From: Deltaproteobacteria bacterium
GTDB taxonomy: Bacteria > Desulfobacterota > DSM-4660 > Desulfatiglandales > B25-G16
DNA: 6,736 nt
Direction: 5' to 3'
Assembly: GCA_019308645.1 (NCBI GenBank)
Contig: JAFDHR010000124.1
Location: forward strand, 1 to 6,736
Positions within the stretch are counted from its first letter, which is position 1. Each line of letters begins with the position of its first letter. The position numbers and the translations under genes were made by a program. This document shows, in pieces, positions 4,272 to 6,736 of the stretch. The notes under the pieces were generated by a model. The model searched no databases and had not been told where the DNA came from. It worked only from the letters and a program-made list of their open reading frames with translations.

Positions 4272-5306
4272 TTATTTTTTCTTGTTGCTCGATATAGAAC
4301 GGCGTCTCTTTTGATACCGGTAAACCGCCTTATTATGTTCTGATAGGGAAGCAGAGAAATGATGACTCCCATCATTTTTAGCCACAAAGTAAAGGTAATT
4401 AGTCTTTGCGGGTTTTATTACTGCCATTAAGGACTCTCTGCCAGGGTTGGCGATAGGCCCAGGAGGGAGCCCGTAATTAAGATATGTATTGTAAGGGCCC
4501 GGGGTGCGAAGATCCTTTTTTTTCAGGTTTCCATCAAAATTTTTAAGGCCGTAGATAACCGTTGGATCACTTTCAAGCCTCATCCTCTTTTTAAGTCGGT
4601 TAAAAAAAACTGATGCAATAATTGGCTTTTCCTCGGCACGGCCACCTTCTTTTTCAACAATTGAGGCAAGAGTGACGATATCCTTTGCTGGCAACAGTTT
4701 GCCTGTGGTGGATTCCTGATCTTTTATCAGGGCATAAAAGATTCTCTGGAAACGTTTAATCATTAGGTCAATTAATTCCCGTGCGCCTGTATCCCTGCTT
4801 ATTACATAGGTGTCAGGAAAAAGATAACCCTCTAAACTTGTTCCATCAATTTTGTAAGAGACTGCAAGGGTTTTATCCATAACTAAGGGGATAAATTCAT
4901 TTATTTTAATTAGATTTTTTTTAGCCAGTACATCAGCTATTTGTTTAGCGGTAAGTCCTTCAGGTATTGTTAAGGTGTAGGTCTTGATTGCACCGGTTGA
5001 CAGAATATTAAATATTCTTACCGGGGACATCGACTGGTTAAGGCTGTATTCTCCTGCCTTTATATCTTTTGTTCCTCCTTTCAGGATAGCACAGAGAATA
5101 AACAAATTGTTGCTTTTGATAAGCCTTTTTCTTCGGAGTTCATTCGCAACTGCCCTGAGTCCGCTCCCCTTTTTCACTATAAAGACCACCTCTTTTTTAT
5201 CAATACCTCCAGGGCTTACCAAGAAATACCCGAAGTAAAGGGCCATGAATGAGAAAAGGATAATAATTAATAGCGCTGATGTAAAGATTAAACCCCTTTT
5301 AGACAT
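4272..5306 (-). CDS. mltG: Endolytic murein transglycosylase MltG (YceG-like)
   Basis: MltG is an inner-membrane lytic transglycosylase that cuts newly made glycan strands and helps end peptidoglycan chain growth. From ATG 5306 the protein has 344 residues, near the E. coli length (340). It has one N-terminal membrane anchor (about 5-30), a LysM-like region (FIVKKGSGLRAVANELRR), then the YceG catalytic domain. The key motif LASIVEKEGG carries the catalytic Glu at residue 218, the same number as in E. coli. LESDPTVIYG, TPGPYNTYLNYGLPPGPIAN and NYLYFVAKNDGSHHF follow and are family signatures. An upstream GTG at 5315 would add three residues and overlap the prenyltransferase gene by 8 bases. 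I prefer the ATG, one base after that gene's TAA (TAATATG), which suits translational coupling. No good ribosome site is seen for either start. Confidence 0.95.
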   Translation of the reverse strand: MSKRGLIFTSALLIIILFSFMALYFGYFLVSPGGIDKKEVVFIVKKGSGLRAVANELRRKRLIKSNNLFILCAILKGGTKDIKAGEYSLNQSMSPVRIFNILSTGAIKTYTLTIPEGLTAKQIADVLAKKNLIKINEFIPLVMDKTLAVSYKIDGTSLEGYLFPDTYVISRDTGARELIDLMIKRFQRIFYALIKDQESTTGKLLPAKDIVTLASIVEKEGGRAEEKPIIASVFFNRLKKRMRLESDPTVIYGLKNFDGNLKKKDLRTPGPYNTYLNYGLPPGPIANPGRESLMAVIKPAKTNYLYFVAKNDGSHHFSASLSEHNKAVYRYQKRRRSISSNKKK

Positions 5307-5307
5307 A

Positions 5308-6213
5308 TTATACACCGATAATTCTGCTGATAAAGAGTGCCCCGGAGATAAGGAGACCCATAGAAATAAGTGTTTGAATAGTCAATGCCTGCGCTGGGAT
5401 AATGTCTTGAAAGGAACGGTATCTCGTCCACAGTATTTGTATTGCCCTGCTGGCCAAGAAAAAGGCTCCTAATGAAAATAGTACAAGGAAAGGAAGCTTT
5501 ATTGAATAGATGAGGAGAATAATGACCAGGAAAGGAAGGAGCATCATCAGGCTATATACATAGCGCGCCTTGCTGAGACCAAGTCTTACCACCAGGTTTT
5601 TTTTATTGGCTTTTTTATCGGCCTGATAGTCTGGAAACTGATTTATCCAGATAACGGCCATTATAAGGAATCCGTTAGGGATTCCAAGTACAAATGCAGG
5701 CCAGGAAAGGGTGTTAGTAATAACATAATAGGTGCCTAAGGTGATTAAAGGGCCAAAGGCGAAAAAGATCAAGGTCTCACCTAAGCCATGAGACATAAGG
5801 CTAAAGGGTGGGCTCGAATATGCCCAACCAGCTAAAAGACCGGAAAGTCCAATCAACAGAACATAGGGCCGGCCCCAGAGGGTAAACCAGAGCCCACATA
5901 TTATCCCAATGGAAAAAAATACAATAGATAGGGCAAGGATAGTATTGGGTTGTAACTCTTTTTCCTGGATTACCCTGCTTCCACCACTGAATGGTGTAAG
6001 CTTGATATTAATAGGGTCACTCCCCTTAGAGTCATAGTAGTCATTGAGCAGATTTGAACCCAGATGAAGCGCTCCGACACCGATGATGGCAATTACTAAA
6101 GGGAGAAGGGAAAATGATCCCCTGTGAAAAGCAAAGGCAGCAGCAGTAATTACGGGTATTATTGAACCTGCCAGAAATGGAAGCCTTAACGCCTTAAGGT
6201 ATGTTTTAATCAT
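5308..6213 (-). CDS. menA: UbiA-superfamily prenyltransferase, MenA-like
   Basis: This 301-residue, highly hydrophobic protein has about eight or nine membrane helices. The UbiA-type Mg-diphosphate motifs are both present: NDYYD (57-61) in the first cytosolic loop and DYQAD (195-199), followed by KKANKKNLVVRLG. The stretch TPFSGGSRVIQ (73-83) is characteristic of MenA-like proteins. MenA attaches a polyprenyl chain to 1,4-dihydroxy-2-naphthoate in menaquinone synthesis at the inner membrane. Other UbiA members use different aromatic acceptors, and organisms with the futalosine pathway use relatives of it, so the acceptor is not certain. ATG 6213 follows AGGTGA by 5 bases. It is the first of three close genes (with mltG and the lipoprotein gene) and probably leads their operon. 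Confidence 0.88.
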   Translation of the reverse strand: MIKTYLKALRLPFLAGSIIPVITAAAFAFHRGSFSLLPLVIAIIGVGALHLGSNLLNDYYDSKGSDPINIKLTPFSGGSRVIQEKELQPNTILALSIVFFSIGIICGLWFTLWGRPYVLLIGLSGLLAGWAYSSPPFSLMSHGLGETLIFFAFGPLITLGTYYVITNTLSWPAFVLGIPNGFLIMAVIWINQFPDYQADKKANKKNLVVRLGLSKARYVYSLMMLLPFLVIILLIYSIKLPFLVLFSLGAFFLASRAIQILWTRYRSFQDIIPAQALTIQTLISMGLLISGALFISRIIGV

Positions 6214-6276
6214 GTTTCACCTAACAATATCAACTTGCTCACGTCTGATCCTAAAGGTTGTAATTCGCCATAGGAA

Positions 6277-6300
6277 AATGGAGTAATGGAGTATTGGATT
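6277..6300. repeat. 8-base tandem repeat at the end of the four-helix-bundle gene
   Basis: AATGGAGT occurs twice head to tail (6277-6292), followed by the degenerate copy ATTGGATT (6293-6300), which overlaps the stop codon of the - strand gene. A slippage-prone repeat touching a stop codon could change the gene's end. The rest of the 85-base gap up to the prenyltransferase start shows no clear promoter on the - strand. Confidence 0.5.
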
Positions 6301-6733
6301 ATTCACTGCCATATATCGCATTGCTTTCCTTCACCATCAGATGATCGGTCCACTCTCCTCTCTCTCTTTTTTGCTCCAGACTTTCTACCAGTCTTAGTAA
6401 CCCATTTTCCAGTTTGTAGGATAATCTATCCAATTCTTGAAATTCCTCTTCTGTTATTTGTTTCGATTTCCGATAGGCATGAAGCCCTGAAACTGATTCA
6501 CCAAGTGAGCTAAGTGCTATGTTGAGAAAGTTAAGATATTCGCGTATCGAGCGCCTGCAATACCCCTCAGAAATGTTTCTATGCACGGAATCGCTTGAAG
6601 CTATGGACTGTGCGGTCACCCGCTTCAATTCGAAGGGAAATCCACGAAAGACATCGCACGTCTTCACGTAATAATCAATTGCATCATTCCAAACCCTTAG
6701 TTTTTGATACCCCCGGTTCTTATTCTTTCGCAT
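6299..6733 (-). CDS. Four-helix-bundle protein, S23/23S rRNA intervening-sequence type
   Basis: This 144-residue, mostly helical protein has the family hallmarks: KLRVWNDAIDYY near the N-terminus, then the central block SVHRNISEGYCRRSIREYL followed by NFLNIALSSLGES, then a long charged helix. Members form pentameric four-helix bundles. They were first noticed as reading frames inside 23S rRNA intervening sequences, and related proteins (Avd) work in diversity-generating retroelements, but most are free-standing and of unknown function. No rRNA, reverse transcriptase or variable repeat is visible here. ATG 6733 is only three bases from the window edge, so the ribosome site cannot be seen and a start further upstream cannot be excluded. 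The MRKNKNRGYQKL beginning looks natural. Confidence 0.85.
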   Translation of the reverse strand: MRKNKNRGYQKLRVWNDAIDYYVKTCDVFRGFPFELKRVTAQSIASSDSVHRNISEGYCRRSIREYLNFLNIALSSLGESVSGLHAYRKSKQITEEEFQELDRLSYKLENGLLRLVESLEQKRERGEWTDHLMVKESNAIYGSE

Positions 6734-6736
6734 ATT

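Noticed and set aside
1..6736. CRISPR array, tRNA, rRNA, or diversity-generating retroelement
   Set aside because: No regularly spaced direct repeats, no cloverleaf or rRNA signature, and no reverse transcriptase or template/variable repeat were seen, despite the Avd-related four-helix-bundle gene.

Overview
The window looks like part of the chromosome of an anaerobic, Gram-negative-type bacterium with a moderately AT-rich genome. The clues are a flavin/[4Fe-4S] 4-hydroxybutyryl-CoA dehydratase homologue, a methylmalonyl-CoA-epimerase-like protein, a MenA-like prenyltransferase, a lipoprotein and a type IV prepilin. A Desulfobacterota-like (former Deltaproteobacteria) host fits this gene mix and the many short palindromic repeats. 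That placement is an inference, because no rRNA or other marker is present.

Left part, + strand (1-1968). A possible C-terminal gene tail (1-66) is followed by a promoter, an A-rich leader and a full-length AbfD-type dehydratase (201-1646). A small protein with two cysteine pairs follows closely (1657-1968), with the look of a thioredoxin-fold [2Fe-2S] ferredoxin. The two probably form a transcription unit for radical/flavin CoA-ester chemistry. The 3' end of the small gene runs into a REP/PATE-like palindromic element (about 1930-2036).

Middle part, + strand (2157-2864). A good sigma70-type promoter precedes a type IV prepilin with a textbook N-terminus. Its reading frame is interrupted by TGA after about 57 mature residues but stays open for 56 more codons. 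Further coding-like fragments follow in another frame. This is most likely a decaying pilin gene. A perfect 14-bp inverted repeat encloses its start codon.

Right part, - strand (6733 down to 2885). In transcription order: a four-helix-bundle (S23/IVS-type) protein; a MenA/UbiA-like prenyltransferase; MltG, the endolytic murein transglycosylase; a small lipoprotein of unknown function; a roughly 390-bp region with no convincing gene but packed with inverted repeats; and a VOC-family protein resembling methylmalonyl-CoA epimerase. The prenyltransferase, MltG and lipoprotein genes are nearly contiguous and probably form one operon linking quinone synthesis and cell-envelope functions.

I found no clear evidence of a new multi-gene defence or metabolic system. 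The observations most worth following are the interrupted pilin with its inverted repeat, the dehydratase with altered cluster-ligand spacing plus its small Cys-rich partner, and the epimerase-like protein missing an expected metal ligand.
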